From positions 1 to 64,000 of the forward strand of contig CABXXT010000003.1 in assembly GCA_902516285.1 (NCBI GenBank): DNA of 64,000 nucleotides. The letters are read 5' to 3'. The position numbers and the translations under genes are program-made. How positions within the stretch are numbered: the stretch's first letter is position 1; each line of letters starts with the position of its first letter. The notes under the pieces are model-generated. The model was given only the letters and a program-made list of their open reading frames with translations, searched no databases and was not told the DNA's origin. Positions 28,560 to 38,986 of this stretch are shown here, in pieces. This DNA is from an uncultured SAR86 cluster bacterium. GTDB taxonomy: Bacteria; Pseudomonadota; Gammaproteobacteria; Magnimaribacterales; D2472.

Positions 28560-29858
28560 ATGAGAATACATATCTTAGGTATATGTGGTACCTTCATGGC
28601 TGGGCTTGCTCAAATCTTAAAAGAGTCTGGACATGATGTTTCAGGTTCTGACATTCAATTCTATCCACCTATGTCATATTATCTAGATAGCTTAAATATA
28701 AAAACTTCTAAAGGGTACAAAAAAGACACCCTACCAAAAGCTGATTTATTCGTTATCGGTAATGCGATCTCAAGAGGTAATGATTGTGTAGAGTATATTC
28801 TAGAAAATAATTTACCTCATACCTCTGGACCAGAAATCCTTGGAAGAGAACTTAAAAATAGAAAAGTTTATGCAATTTCTGGTACTCATGGAAAAACAAC
28901 TACTTCATATATGCTTGCACATATTTTTTCTAAAATTGGAAAAGATATAGGTTACTTAATTGGTGGGATGTCTAAAAATTTTGATGATCCTGCAAAACTT
29001 GGTACCGATCAAATTTTCGTTATAGAAGCTGACGAATATGATTCAGCCTTTTTTGATAAGCGTTCAAAGTTTATTCACTACAACCCTACAAATCTAATAA
29101 TTAATTGTATCGAGTTTGATCATGTAGATATTTTTGATGATATTAAAGATATAAGAAAACAATTTAATCACCTTATTAAAACTATTAAAAAGTCTGGAAA
29201 TGTAATTTATTTTAAGGATGATCACAATTCAGCTAAAGTTATTGAGAATGGTATATGGTGCAATAACATAATAATTAATTCGGATGAGATAGCGACCAAT
29301 TTTTCTAAAAGGGAGTTAATTTATGATGAAATTACTTATTCTCTTGATAGTCTTCCGTTAATAGGTGAGCATAATTTTAAGAATTATGTTTGCGCAATTG
29401 TTGCCGCTAGGCTTGAAAATATTTCCATAGAAGAATCAATTAAAGCCCTAATGTCTTTTGAAGGAGTTAAGAGAAGAATGGATAAAATTGCTGAAATATC
29501 TGGAGTAAAAATATTTGATGATTTTGCTCATCATCCGACTGCAATAAGACTATCAACTTCAGCACTTAAAGATAATTATCCTGATAAAAAGATATTAGGT
29601 ATTTTGGAGTTGGGTTCAAATACAATGTCCTCTGGTTTTCATGAGGAAGATTTACTAAATTCACTCGCCTCATTAGATCAAACACTTATCTTAGATCATA
29701 AAAATGTATACACTCAAGATAATATCTTTAATGATCTTGATTGTTTACTAAGTAATATAAAAGATACTATTATTGAATATGATATTATTTTAATTATGAC
29801 AAACAGAGACAGTCAAAAATTTACAAAGCCATTAATGAGTTATCTTGAAAGCAAATAG
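28560..29858 (+). CDS. mpl: UDP-N-acetylmuramate:L-alanyl-gamma-D-glutamyl-meso-diaminopimelate ligase
   Basis: HILGICGTFMAGLAQILKESGHDVSGSD, SGTHGKTTTSYMLAHIF, DDFAHHPTAI. Confidence 0.95.
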   Translation: MRIHILGICGTFMAGLAQILKESGHDVSGSDIQFYPPMSYYLDSLNIKTSKGYKKDTLPKADLFVIGNAISRGNDCVEYILENNLPHTSGPEILGRELKNRKVYAISGTHGKTTTSYMLAHIFSKIGKDIGYLIGGMSKNFDDPAKLGTDQIFVIEADEYDSAFFDKRSKFIHYNPTNLIINCIEFDHVDIFDDIKDIRKQFNHLIKTIKKSGNVIYFKDDHNSAKVIENGIWCNNIIINSDEIATNFSKRELIYDEITYSLDSLPLIGEHNFKNYVCAIVAARLENISIEESIKALMSFEGVKRRMDKIAEISGVKIFDDFAHHPTAIRLSTSALKDNYPDKKILGILELGSNTMSSGFHEEDLLNSLASLDQTLILDHKNVYTQDNIFNDLDCLLSNIKDTIIEYDIILIMTNRDSQKFTKPLMSYLESK

Positions 29859-30432
29859 TTTGCCAGTATTTCCGTTAGGGATTGTTTCTCTGCCAGGAAC
29901 CATACAAAATCTTCAAATTTTTGAACCACGTTATGTGACTATGGTTAAAGAATGCATGAAGAATAATAAAGGTTTTGTAATGGTGTATCAGAAAAACGAA
30001 TCCAACAAAGATTTTGAAATATCAAAAAAGGGGTCTTATGTTGAAATTATTGATTTTAATAGCTTGCCTAATGGCCTTTTAGGGATAACTGTAAAATGTA
30101 TGAATAAAGTCCTTATAGGAAATCTTGTTCAACTTGAAGATGGTCTTAACATTGGAGAAATTGAAGCGGTTACAGATCCTGAGGTAGATGATCAAGCTTT
30201 GCTAGCAGAGTTTCCTGAGATATCAAATATTTTGTCTCAAATAATTAAGCATCCTTCCATAAGCGAAATGCCTATAAACATAGACTTTAACTCAGCTGAT
30301 TCTGTTGCATATCATTTAGCTGGACTTATTCCAATTCCATCTAAATCTAAACAAAATTTATTAGAAGCATTTGATGCCTCACAAAGATTCGCAATATTAT
30401 CTAAATATATTGATGAAATTTCTACAAATTAA
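29845..30432 (+). CDS. LON N-terminal substrate-binding domain protein
   Basis: LPVFPLGIVSLPGTIQNLQIFEPRYVTMVKECM; no ATPase/protease domain. Confidence 0.88.
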   Translation: MKANSLPVFPLGIVSLPGTIQNLQIFEPRYVTMVKECMKNNKGFVMVYQKNESNKDFEISKKGSYVEIIDFNSLPNGLLGITVKCMNKVLIGNLVQLEDGLNIGEIEAVTDPEVDDQALLAEFPEISNILSQIIKHPSISEMPINIDFNSADSVAYHLAGLIPIPSKSKQNLLEAFDASQRFAILSKYIDEISTN

Positions 30433-30442
30433 AAATTAAAAC

Positions 30443-30868
30443 CTAAACTTTTAGCGGGGGTTTGTTTGATTTTCTCCTCAACCAATTTATTGATTGAAGA
30501 ACACTTGGTATAGCAATAAATCTTTTTTCAATATAATACTTGCCAGGATAATTACTCAGCATAAGGCCAATAAAAATTGTAAACAAACCTTGACCAGGGA
30601 GAACCAACATAAAAATACCTCCTACAATTAGGGAATATCCAAAAATATTTTTAATAAGCATTATAAAAATCCATAAGAGAGGAAAATTTGATTTAAATTT
30701 TGTATTTTTTTTTGATAAAAAATAATCCTCTGGTATTAAGGCAACAAGCCATTTAATACTTAGAAGACTAAATATAAATAATATTAGAGAGACGGATCCA
30801 AATCCAATAATTAATTTTTTATAACTTTCAAAAATGTTGAAAAGATTCTCAAACAGGCCGATTTCCAA
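30443..30868 (-). CDS. PGPGW-family small membrane protein
   Basis: GIFMLVLPGQGLFTIFIGLMLSNYPGKYYIEKRFI resembles the PGPGW motif family. Confidence 0.65.
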   Translation of the reverse strand: MEIGLFENLFNIFESYKKLIIGFGSVSLILFIFSLLSIKWLVALIPEDYFLSKKNTKFKSNFPLLWIFIMLIKNIFGYSLIVGGIFMLVLPGQGLFTIFIGLMLSNYPGKYYIEKRFIAIPSVLQSINWLRRKSNKPPLKV

Positions 30869-30951
30869 AATTTACTTACCTTTTTTTATGATTATGATTT
30901 AGTATACCAATAAGAAATTTTATTTAATAAATCTTATAAAACTTAAAAACT

Positions 30952-31296
30952 TTGTCAAAAAAAAATCTCTCAAAAATATGCGTATCTAATCTCATTGAAA
31001 GTAAGGCAGAGAATATCATTTCTTTAAATGTTATTGGAATTTCATCATTTGCCGACGAAATTATAATTGCAACTGCAAACTCAAATAGACACTGTATGTC
31101 TGTATCAGAAAAGCTTGTAGAGACTCTAAAAGATAATAAAACATTTGTAATTGGGGTTGAGGGTAGTATTGATTCTGGATGGATTTTAATTGATTGCGGC
31201 CAGATAGTTATAAATATTATGAAAAAAGAAGAAAGAGATTTTTATGATCTTGAGAGCCTCTGGGGAGAAAATTCTTTTATAGAACAGAGCAGCTGA
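30952..31296 (+). CDS. rsfS: Ribosomal silencing factor RsfS (TTG start)
   Basis: SKAENIISLNVIGISSFADEIIIATANSNRHCMSVSEKL, GWILIDCGQIVINIMKKEERDFYDLESLWGE. Confidence 0.93.
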   Translation: MSKKNLSKICVSNLIESKAENIISLNVIGISSFADEIIIATANSNRHCMSVSEKLVETLKDNKTFVIGVEGSIDSGWILIDCGQIVINIMKKEERDFYDLESLWGENSFIEQSS

Positions 31297-31761
31297 ATGA
31301 ATATAAAAGTTATTACTATTGGTAATAAATCTAACTCATGGGAATTGGATGGAATTGAATTTTACAAAAAACAATTACCTAGAAATTTAAAAGTAGAATT
31401 TGTCAATATTAAGAGCCAGCAAAATTCTAAATTAACAAGACAAGAAATAATTGAAGCTGAGTCGAACCAAATTATTTCAAAGATTAAAAAAAATCCTTAT
31501 ATCGTTGCTTGGGACAAGTGTGGAGATCAAAAAAGCAGTAGAGATTTTAGCAATTTTCTAGGAGAGTTTACTTCTTTAAAAAAAGAACTTGTTTTTATTG
31601 TAGGTGGATCATATGGATTATCTAAAAGTATTTTAGAGAAATCTGATGATATATTTTCAGCATCACTATTCACTTTTCCTCATAGACTGTTTAGATTATT
31701 ACTTATGGAGCAAATTTATAGAGCATATTCAATTATAAACAATAAACCCTATCATAAATGA
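31297..31761 (+). CDS. rlmH: 23S rRNA (pseudouridine1915-N3)-methyltransferase
   Basis: IVAWDKCGDQKSSRDFSNFL, FIVGGSYGLS, FTFPHRLFRLLLMEQIYRAYSIINNKPYHK. Confidence 0.95.
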   Translation: MNIKVITIGNKSNSWELDGIEFYKKQLPRNLKVEFVNIKSQQNSKLTRQEIIEAESNQIISKIKKNPYIVAWDKCGDQKSSRDFSNFLGEFTSLKKELVFIVGGSYGLSKSILEKSDDIFSASLFTFPHRLFRLLLMEQIYRAYSIINNKPYHK

Positions 31762-33596
31762 GTGATATTGAAGAAAGAAGATTAGAAAAGAAAAATTTTT
31801 CTAATAGACTATTATTTATCTATATATTTTTTGCATTTTTATTTACTTATTTCTTATCTAAAACATATTCTCTTCAGATTTCCAGTTTTTCAGACTATGA
31901 AATTGCAGCATTAAAAAATAAAACAAGAGAAGTTTTAATTCAACCTAGAAGGGGCATAATTTACGACAGAAATAATAATATTCTTGTAAATAATATACCT
32001 AGTTATAACCTTATCGTAAGTCCATCGCAAATACTAAACCCAGATATATTATTAAAAAATATTCAACAAGTAATTTCTTTAAATAGTGAAGAGCAAACTT
32101 ACTTTTTTGAAAACTTTGAGGCAAAGGCTAGCCTAAATAGAGAACTTACAATTAAAAAAAATCTTTCTCCTGAGGAGATTGCAAGGTTTGAGGTAAGAAG
32201 ACATAAATTTCCAAATGTTTTCATTGACGAGAGATTTTCAAGACAGCATATATATCCACATCTTTTCTCTCATGCAATTGGCTTTGTTGGCAATCCAAAT
32301 GACGATGAGTTAGAGGAGATTCTTTCAAATCAAGATCAAAAACTAAGAGAAACACGGTTTAACTACTCTAATGCGTTCTTACTTGGAAAAACAGGTATAG
32401 AGAGTATTTATGACAAAGAATTGAGAGGAACTTTTGGAAAAAAAGTTTACGAGGTAGATGCAAAAGGAAAACTTCTAAAAGAATTAAAGTTTATAGCTCC
32501 TTTGCCAGGAAGAGATCTAAAAACAGCCCTTGATATTGACGCTCAAAAAGTTGCATATGATGAGCTTGATTCCCGAAGGGGCGCAGTAGTAGCTGTTGAT
32601 TTAGATACCGGTGAAATAAATACCTATGTTAGTTCACCAACATTTTCTGCTAATAAAATTTCAAATGGGTTATCCTCTTCTGAATTTGATCGGCTTTTGG
32701 AAGATGAAAACAAACCTTTCTTTGATAGAGCAGGTCAGGGAAGATATTCGCCTGCATCTACAATAAAACCAGCAATCGCATTATTTGGTCTTGAAAATAA
32801 TATTATTGATTGGGATTACACAATTGATGACCCAGGATTCTTTGTTCTTCCAGAAGATGGCCGTGTTTATAGAGGATGGAAAAAAGGAGGCCACGGAAAT
32901 ATAAACCTAAATGATGCAATTATTGAGAGTTCAAATACTTTTTTCTTCTCTCTTGCATATCAATCAGACATCGATGAATTAATTAAGCATCTGTCATATT
33001 TTGGTTTTGGAAGAAATGTCTGCAAAGATTGTTTTTTTCCAGATAATGGACTTCTTCCAAATCCACAATGGAAAATTAATAATCTTAATTTTGGTTGGTT
33101 TAAAGGAGATACTGTGAATATTGGTGTTGGACAAGGCTACTTAAGTGCAACTCCAATTCAACTTGCATACTATGCTTCTTTCTTGGCCAATAAAGGAAAT
33201 TTAAATAATCTATCATTTGTTAAAAATAATATTGATCTAAAAGAAGAAACATTTAAAGCAAAAAATATAATTGATACAGACTGGCAAAAGCTTCATGATA
33301 GTATGATTGGGGTGATCGAAAATCCTAAAGGAACTGCAAAAAGACTTAGAAATTTAAAAAACTACATTATTGCTGCAAAATCAGGAACTGTTGAGCTTGT
33401 AAGCACCGATACAAAAGAAGATTATAAAATAATAAGAGAAGTTGAGGGCAAAAGAGATCACGCAATTATTGTAGCATTTGGTCCTATGCCTAACCCTAAG
33501 TATGCTGTTAGTGTAATTATTGAGAATGGTGAAAGTGGAGGATCCGTAGCTGGACCAGTAGCTATAAAAGTCTTAAATAGCTTATTAAAGAAATGA
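31758..33596 (+). CDS. mrdA: Penicillin-binding protein 2
   Basis: PRRGIIYDRNNNILVNNIPSYNL, SPASTIKPA active-site SxxK, SSN motif, KSGT. Confidence 0.95.
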   Translation: MSDIEERRLEKKNFSNRLLFIYIFFAFLFTYFLSKTYSLQISSFSDYEIAALKNKTREVLIQPRRGIIYDRNNNILVNNIPSYNLIVSPSQILNPDILLKNIQQVISLNSEEQTYFFENFEAKASLNRELTIKKNLSPEEIARFEVRRHKFPNVFIDERFSRQHIYPHLFSHAIGFVGNPNDDELEEILSNQDQKLRETRFNYSNAFLLGKTGIESIYDKELRGTFGKKVYEVDAKGKLLKELKFIAPLPGRDLKTALDIDAQKVAYDELDSRRGAVVAVDLDTGEINTYVSSPTFSANKISNGLSSSEFDRLLEDENKPFFDRAGQGRYSPASTIKPAIALFGLENNIIDWDYTIDDPGFFVLPEDGRVYRGWKKGGHGNINLNDAIIESSNTFFFSLAYQSDIDELIKHLSYFGFGRNVCKDCFFPDNGLLPNPQWKINNLNFGWFKGDTVNIGVGQGYLSATPIQLAYYASFLANKGNLNNLSFVKNNIDLKEETFKAKNIIDTDWQKLHDSMIGVIENPKGTAKRLRNLKNYIIAAKSGTVELVSTDTKEDYKIIREVEGKRDHAIIVAFGPMPNPKYAVSVIIENGESGGSVAGPVAIKVLNSLLKK

Positions 33597-34693
33597 GAAA
33601 TTATTCAAGGCAATTAAATAAGGATTTATATTTTGATCCATATTTGTTTATTTCAATTACTCTTCTGTCATTAATGGGCTTAGTTTTTTTATTTAGTGCA
33701 TCTCAAGGTAATTATGATGCAACAATTAAACAGTTCGTTTTTGTGATATTTGGACTTTTATTAATGTTTTTGTTGAGTCAGCCTGACCCAGATTTTTATA
33801 AAAATAATTCATTAATTTTTCTTGTTTCTTCAATAATTTTAATTATTGCCACTTTTATTTTTGGTAATGAGATTAATGGCGCAAAAAGATGGCTTAATTT
33901 TGGATTCTTTTCTCTTCAATCATCCGAAATGGTTAAGATCACATTACCTGTTTTCTTAGCAGCTTACTTATATGACAAACCATTACCGATAAGTTTTAAG
34001 AATACATTAATTTGTATAATTTTAATTCTAATTTTAACTAACTTTGTTAGAATTCAGCCTGACTTAGGAACCAGTTTGGTAATTCTAATAGCTGGTTTAT
34101 ATATTTTATTCTTAGCAGGTTTAAGTTGGAGATTTATTGGTGTTTCGATAGGAATATTTTTACTATCACTACCTTTTATATGGAACAACTTTTTAGAGCC
34201 CTTTCAAAGACAGAGAATTTTGACATTATTTGATCCCACAAATGATCCATATGGATCTGGATGGAACATTACACAATCAAAAATAGCAATAGGTTCTGGT
34301 GGCATCCTTGGAAAGGGATATCAAGAGGGTTCACAAGCACATCTTGATTTTTTACCTGAAACAGAAACAGATTTTATTTTTTCAGTGATTGCGGAGGAAT
34401 TTGGTTTTTTTGGTGTTTGCGTAGTTCTTTTAATGTTTTTTTTTATTATGTTTAGGTGTTTATATTTAGCACTTAACGCAAGAGATAGATTTTGTAGATT
34501 AACAATTGGAGGACTTAGCTTAATATTTATTTCAACAGTTTTTATTAATCTGGCAATGGTCATTGGAATAATCCCTGTTGTTGGCATGCCATTACCTTTT
34601 ATAAGCAAAGGAGGCTCATCTTTGCTATCATTTTATATATCTTTTGGAATTATTATTTCCATGGCAACTCACAAGAAATTAATGCAAAGATGA
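33593..34693 (+). CDS. rodA: Rod shape-determining glycosyltransferase RodA
   Basis: QPDLGTSLVILIAG, KIAIGSGGILGKGYQEGSQAHLDFLPETETDFIFSVIAEEFGFFG; downstream of mrdA. Confidence 0.95.
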   Translation: MRNYSRQLNKDLYFDPYLFISITLLSLMGLVFLFSASQGNYDATIKQFVFVIFGLLLMFLLSQPDPDFYKNNSLIFLVSSIILIIATFIFGNEINGAKRWLNFGFFSLQSSEMVKITLPVFLAAYLYDKPLPISFKNTLICIILILILTNFVRIQPDLGTSLVILIAGLYILFLAGLSWRFIGVSIGIFLLSLPFIWNNFLEPFQRQRILTLFDPTNDPYGSGWNITQSKIAIGSGGILGKGYQEGSQAHLDFLPETETDFIFSVIAEEFGFFGVCVVLLMFFFIMFRCLYLALNARDRFCRLTIGGLSLIFISTVFINLAMVIGIIPVVGMPLPFISKGGSSLLSFYISFGIIISMATHKKLMQR

Positions 34694-35580
34694 AAAATAT
34701 AATCACGTATATACTTTTAATATTATCTTTTTATAGTCACGCTAGTTATTTCAATCATCCAAATGCAAACGAAGTTATTGATGAATTGGTTGAAGTGCAT
34801 GGATTCGATGCGTCTTATGTCAAAGATGTTTTTGAAAACGCAACAAAACAACAAAAAATAATAGATAGTATTTCATCTCCTGCAGAATTTACATGGACTT
34901 GGGAGAGATATAAAAAATTATTTATTGAGGATAAAAGAATTATAAATGGTAAAAAATTTATTAGAAATAATATTGAAACATTAGAAAAGGCTGAACAAGA
35001 GTTTGGAGTGCCAAAAGAAATTATTGTGGCAATTTTGGGTGTTGAAACAAGATATGGAAAGATAATGGGTAGTTATAGAGTGATAGATAGCTTAATGACT
35101 TTAGGTTTTGATTATCCTAGAAGATCAAAGTTTTTTAAAGATGAAATCGTAAAGTTTTTTTTATTAACAAGAAATAATAATTTAGATATTTTTGAGATTA
35201 AAGGTTCGTATGCTGGAGCAATGGGATACGGTCAATTTATATCATCAAGCTATATGGCATATGCTATTGATTTTGATGGTGATAAAAGTGTTGATTTGTT
35301 CTCATCTGTTGATGATGCCATAGGAAGTATTGCAAACTATCTCAAAGTTCATGGTTGGAAAAGAGATGGAAAAATTGTTTCTGAGGTTTATTTAAATAAC
35401 GTAAGAGAGATTTATGAACCTAAAGATTCACTTTCAAAATTTATACCATTAAGTTTTAATGAGGAAGGAAATGATTTATATTTTATTGGGGATGACAATT
35501 TTATAGCGATAACTAAATATAATAGAAGTCATTTCTATGCAATGGCTGTTTATTATTTATCAGAAGAGTATAAAAAATGA
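34690..35580 (+). CDS. mltB: Lytic murein transglycosylase B
   Basis: VPKEIIVAILGVETRYGKIMGSYRVIDSLMTLGFDYPRR, GSYAGAMGYGQFISSSYMAYAIDFDGD. Confidence 0.94.
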   Translation: MKNIITYILLILSFYSHASYFNHPNANEVIDELVEVHGFDASYVKDVFENATKQQKIIDSISSPAEFTWTWERYKKLFIEDKRIINGKKFIRNNIETLEKAEQEFGVPKEIIVAILGVETRYGKIMGSYRVIDSLMTLGFDYPRRSKFFKDEIVKFFLLTRNNNLDIFEIKGSYAGAMGYGQFISSSYMAYAIDFDGDKSVDLFSSVDDAIGSIANYLKVHGWKRDGKIVSEVYLNNVREIYEPKDSLSKFIPLSFNEEGNDLYFIGDDNFIAITKYNRSHFYAMAVYYLSEEYKK

Positions 35581-36719
35581 AAAAATTATTATTATCATTG
35601 GTTTTTGTTTCTAGTTCATTAATTAGCCAAAGCTTTGTTCCGAATGCGCCAGAACTAAATTTGAAAAGTTATATTTTACTTGAACCTAATACCAATACTG
35701 TAATAGCAGAGTTTAACTCTGATGAATTAATTGAACCTGCGAGCATGACTAAAGTCATGACAGGTTATGTTGTTGCTGATCAAATAGAAAATCAACTTAT
35801 TAATCAGGATGATATGGTCTTAGTAAGTGAAAAAGCTTGGAAGATGGAAGGATCTAAAATGTTCATAGAAGCTGGAAAAAAAGTAAGTATTCTTGATCTA
35901 TTGAAAGGAATAATAATCCAATCAGGCAATGATGCATCTGTGGCAATAGCGGAATATGTGGGAGGTACTGAAAGAGGTTTTGTAGATTTAATGAATTCCT
36001 ATGCAGGAGCTATTGGAATGAAAGATACATATTTTAGTAACTCTACAGGTTTGCCAGATGATAATCATGTTACATCTGCAAGGGATTTAGCAAAACTAAC
36101 GTCTAAATTTATTTCAAATTTTCCTGAGATGTATTCTTTGTACAAGGAAAAGCAATATACTTATAACAATATTAAGCAATTAAACAGAAATAAACTTCTA
36201 TGGCGTGATGAGTCTTCTGATGGAGTAAAAACTGGTCATACATCAACAGCTGGTTATTGTCTTATAGGTTCTGCTGAAAGAGGTAATATGAGACTCATAA
36301 CTGTTGTTGCTGGCAGCGTATCTGATAATGAAAGATTTTTATCAACACAAAGATTACTAGAATATGGGTTTAGATTTTATGCAACTCAAAAATACTTTGA
36401 TGCAAACAAAGAATACTCTTCTTCAAGGGTTTGGGGTGGAAGATCTGATAAAGTTGGCCTTGGAGTTGAGAAAGATATATCAATAACTTTGCCTAGAATA
36501 GAATTCAAAGACATTAAGGTTAATTACAATATAAAAAATAATGTCCAAGCACCAATTAATTTAGGTGACAAGCTTGGTACGCTTGAAATAATAAGTAACT
36601 CGCAAATTGTCCATACTTCTGATCTAATTGCACTTGAAGATATTGAGGCAAAAGGATTTTTTGGCAGACTTTGGTCCAAATTTGTTTTATGGATAATGTC
36701 ATTATTTAATTTTAATTAA
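35577..36719 (+). CDS. dacA: D-alanyl-D-alanine carboxypeptidase (PBP5/6 type)
   Basis: EPASMTKVMTGYV, QSGNDASVAIAEYVGG, DGVKTGHTSTAGYCLIGSAERG. Confidence 0.94.
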   Translation: MKKLLLSLVFVSSSLISQSFVPNAPELNLKSYILLEPNTNTVIAEFNSDELIEPASMTKVMTGYVVADQIENQLINQDDMVLVSEKAWKMEGSKMFIEAGKKVSILDLLKGIIIQSGNDASVAIAEYVGGTERGFVDLMNSYAGAIGMKDTYFSNSTGLPDDNHVTSARDLAKLTSKFISNFPEMYSLYKEKQYTYNNIKQLNRNKLLWRDESSDGVKTGHTSTAGYCLIGSAERGNMRLITVVAGSVSDNERFLSTQRLLEYGFRFYATQKYFDANKEYSSSRVWGGRSDKVGLGVEKDISITLPRIEFKDIKVNYNIKNNVQAPINLGDKLGTLEIISNSQIVHTSDLIALEDIEAKGFFGRLWSKFVLWIMSLFNFN

Positions 36720-36723
36720 AAAG

Positions 36724-37551
36724 ATGGAAAATATTCAGGCTGTTTATAACGGAAAATTTGATTTTCTTGATAATATAAAAATTTCACCTCTAAGTAGAGC
36801 ATATACTTTTTCAGATAGTGTATATGAAGTGATCCCTTTTTTTAAATCTAATATCATAGCGTATGACAAACATATTGAGAGGCTCAAGAAAAGTTGTGCA
36901 GCATTATCTTTAGTTATAGATGCTAATTATATAGAGAATGAGATATTAGAGTTAATAAATAAAATTAGTTTTGAAAATGGATATGTTTACTATCAGATCT
37001 CAAGAGGTGTGGATCTTATCAGATCACATATGTTTGATAAAAAACTTTCTATCGAGACATTTGGTTATGTAGTCGAGCATTCTTTTAGCCCACAAAAAAT
37101 AAAAGTTATGATTAGTGAAGATTTAAGATGGCAAAGGTGTGATATTAAATCCACATCACTTTTAGGAAATATAATGAGCATGAATCAGGCTAAAGATAAA
37201 GGCTGTGGTGAAGTAATCATGCATAAAGATAATATTATTACTGAAGGTGGAGCTTCAAATGTTTTTTTTACTGACAATGATTGTGTCTATACACCTTCAT
37301 TATCTTCAAATATTCTTCCAGGTATTACAAGAGATTTATTAATTGATAAATTAAAAGAAGCTGGTATTAAAGTTGAAGAGGGCAAATATTCACTGGATAA
37401 TTTGTTGAAGTCGAAATCAATTTGGTTGACAAGTTCTACAAAAGGACTTGCATTAGTTACTGATATTATTGGCTATGATCTTCAACTTGATCATGAAAAC
37501 TATATTTTTAAAAAAAGTGAAACGATTTTTAGAGATAACTTTCTCAGTTAG
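36724..37551 (+). CDS. dat: D-alanine transaminase (class IV aminotransferase)
   Basis: AYTFSDSVYEVIPF, YYQISRGVDLIRSH, GGASNVFF, LPGITRDLLIDKLKEAGIKVEE. Confidence 0.88.
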   Translation: MENIQAVYNGKFDFLDNIKISPLSRAYTFSDSVYEVIPFFKSNIIAYDKHIERLKKSCAALSLVIDANYIENEILELINKISFENGYVYYQISRGVDLIRSHMFDKKLSIETFGYVVEHSFSPQKIKVMISEDLRWQRCDIKSTSLLGNIMSMNQAKDKGCGEVIMHKDNIITEGGASNVFFTDNDCVYTPSLSSNILPGITRDLLIDKLKEAGIKVEEGKYSLDNLLKSKSIWLTSSTKGLALVTDIIGYDLQLDHENYIFKKSETIFRDNFLS

Positions 37552-38530
37552 AGCATAACTCGATGATTAAATTATCAATTTCTTGCCAAAACTGATCCTT
37601 TGAAATGCCTCCAAGTCCTTTGGACGCCAAATCGAGTTTATAAATTTTTTTTTGATGATTGAGCAAATCTTTAAGTGAAATCTTTTTAATAAAATTTAAG
37701 TAATCTGGTATTTTGTTACTCCATATTCCTGCAGACTCTAAGCTTTTTCTAGAATTCGCATTTTGGAGTGACACCACAGAGACATTTATTATTCTACCTA
37801 TTATCCAGACTAAGAGAGGACCGTAATGATCATCATTTCTTTTTATTGCTCTGACGATCCTAAGTGAATAGTTAGTATCTTTTTCAATTATTTTATCTTC
37901 AAGCTCGTAAGGCAAAAATTCAGCTTTATCATTTTCATCGTAAGCGTCATTTTTTTCTTGTGAATATGTTAGCTTAAGAATATTAATTTCATTTTGTTGC
38001 GCTATTAAATTACCACTAAATAAGTCATTTATTTTTCTAGAATATTCTCTTGCATCTTTTTCTGCCATAAAACAAAGTTGATCTTTGATCCATCCCTTTT
38101 CCTCAAAAACCTTGAGCTTTCTGCAATCTATCATTAGGCCTATAGCATCAAACTTTTTTACCCATTTTGTTGATTTATTAATTTTTTCACTAATAGATCT
38201 GATTATGATAGCTATGTTGCTCATTTTTTCTATATCAGGCATATCTAAAATATTAAGAATATCAGAGGATAATCTTCCTTTATCATGAAATATTTCTATT
38301 AAGGTTTTAGAGCCAAACAATGATCCGCTAGCATTTTCTTTTATTATCTGTTCAATATTTGAAAAGTCTTTTTCTAAGATTATTTTTTTTTCAGAGAAGC
38401 CCTTTTCTCTTAAGTTTGCACTTATTAGATCCCTTGAATTATTTTTTAAAATAACCTCTGGGCCAAATATAAAGAAAATATTATGAGATGAATCTATATA
38501 TTTTGATAAAGAGTTGGCGTCACAAATCAA
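37544..38530 (-). CDS. holA: DNA polymerase III delta subunit
   Basis: IFFIFGPEVILKNNSRDLI, SGSLFGSKTLIEIF; adjacent to lptE-leuS. Confidence 0.85.
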   Translation of the reverse strand: MICDANSLSKYIDSSHNIFFIFGPEVILKNNSRDLISANLREKGFSEKKIILEKDFSNIEQIIKENASGSLFGSKTLIEIFHDKGRLSSDILNILDMPDIEKMSNIAIIIRSISEKINKSTKWVKKFDAIGLMIDCRKLKVFEEKGWIKDQLCFMAEKDAREYSRKINDLFSGNLIAQQNEINILKLTYSQEKNDAYDENDKAEFLPYELEDKIIEKDTNYSLRIVRAIKRNDDHYGPLLVWIIGRIINVSVVSLQNANSRKSLESAGIWSNKIPDYLNFIKKISLKDLLNHQKKIYKLDLASKGLGGISKDQFWQEIDNLIIELCSN

Positions 38531-38981
38531 TTAAGGCTACCTCTATGACTAATTGATTGATTAAATCCATATAAAGCTCTCTTTTTATAAAGGTTTTCAT
38601 CTCAGAGTCTGCAAGTGAATTTAGTTCATTTGAGTTAAATCTTTTCATTGATGAAAGCTTCTTATTTATTGTTTTTTTACCATTTATCCTTAATTCAATT
38701 GATGATTTAACTTCAGTTTCTAGAGATCGCAGAGCATCACCTGCATATATGTCATATTCTTTGTACATAAAATTTTTAACTTCGACCTTTACTAAATTAT
38801 TAGAGTCGGCCTTTGATGACTTCAAAATAGAATTTAAAGTATTTTGCATGTCTTTTGGAATACCTTCATCAAATAAAATTTCATAGCTATTTGTTGAAAT
38901 ATCGTCATATTTTAATTGATTAAAAGAACAACCTAAATTTAATAAAAATGGCAGGAGTATGAATATATTTTTTATTGTCAT
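38520..38981 (-). CDS. lptE: LPS-assembly lipoprotein LptE
   Basis: Lipobox LNLGC, small, between leuS and holA as in other gammaproteobacteria. Confidence 0.78.
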   Translation of the reverse strand: MTIKNIFILLPFLLNLGCSFNQLKYDDISTNSYEILFDEGIPKDMQNTLNSILKSSKADSNNLVKVEVKNFMYKEYDIYAGDALRSLETEVKSSIELRINGKKTINKKLSSMKRFNSNELNSLADSEMKTFIKRELYMDLINQLVIEVALIDL

Positions 38982-38986
38982 TTAAT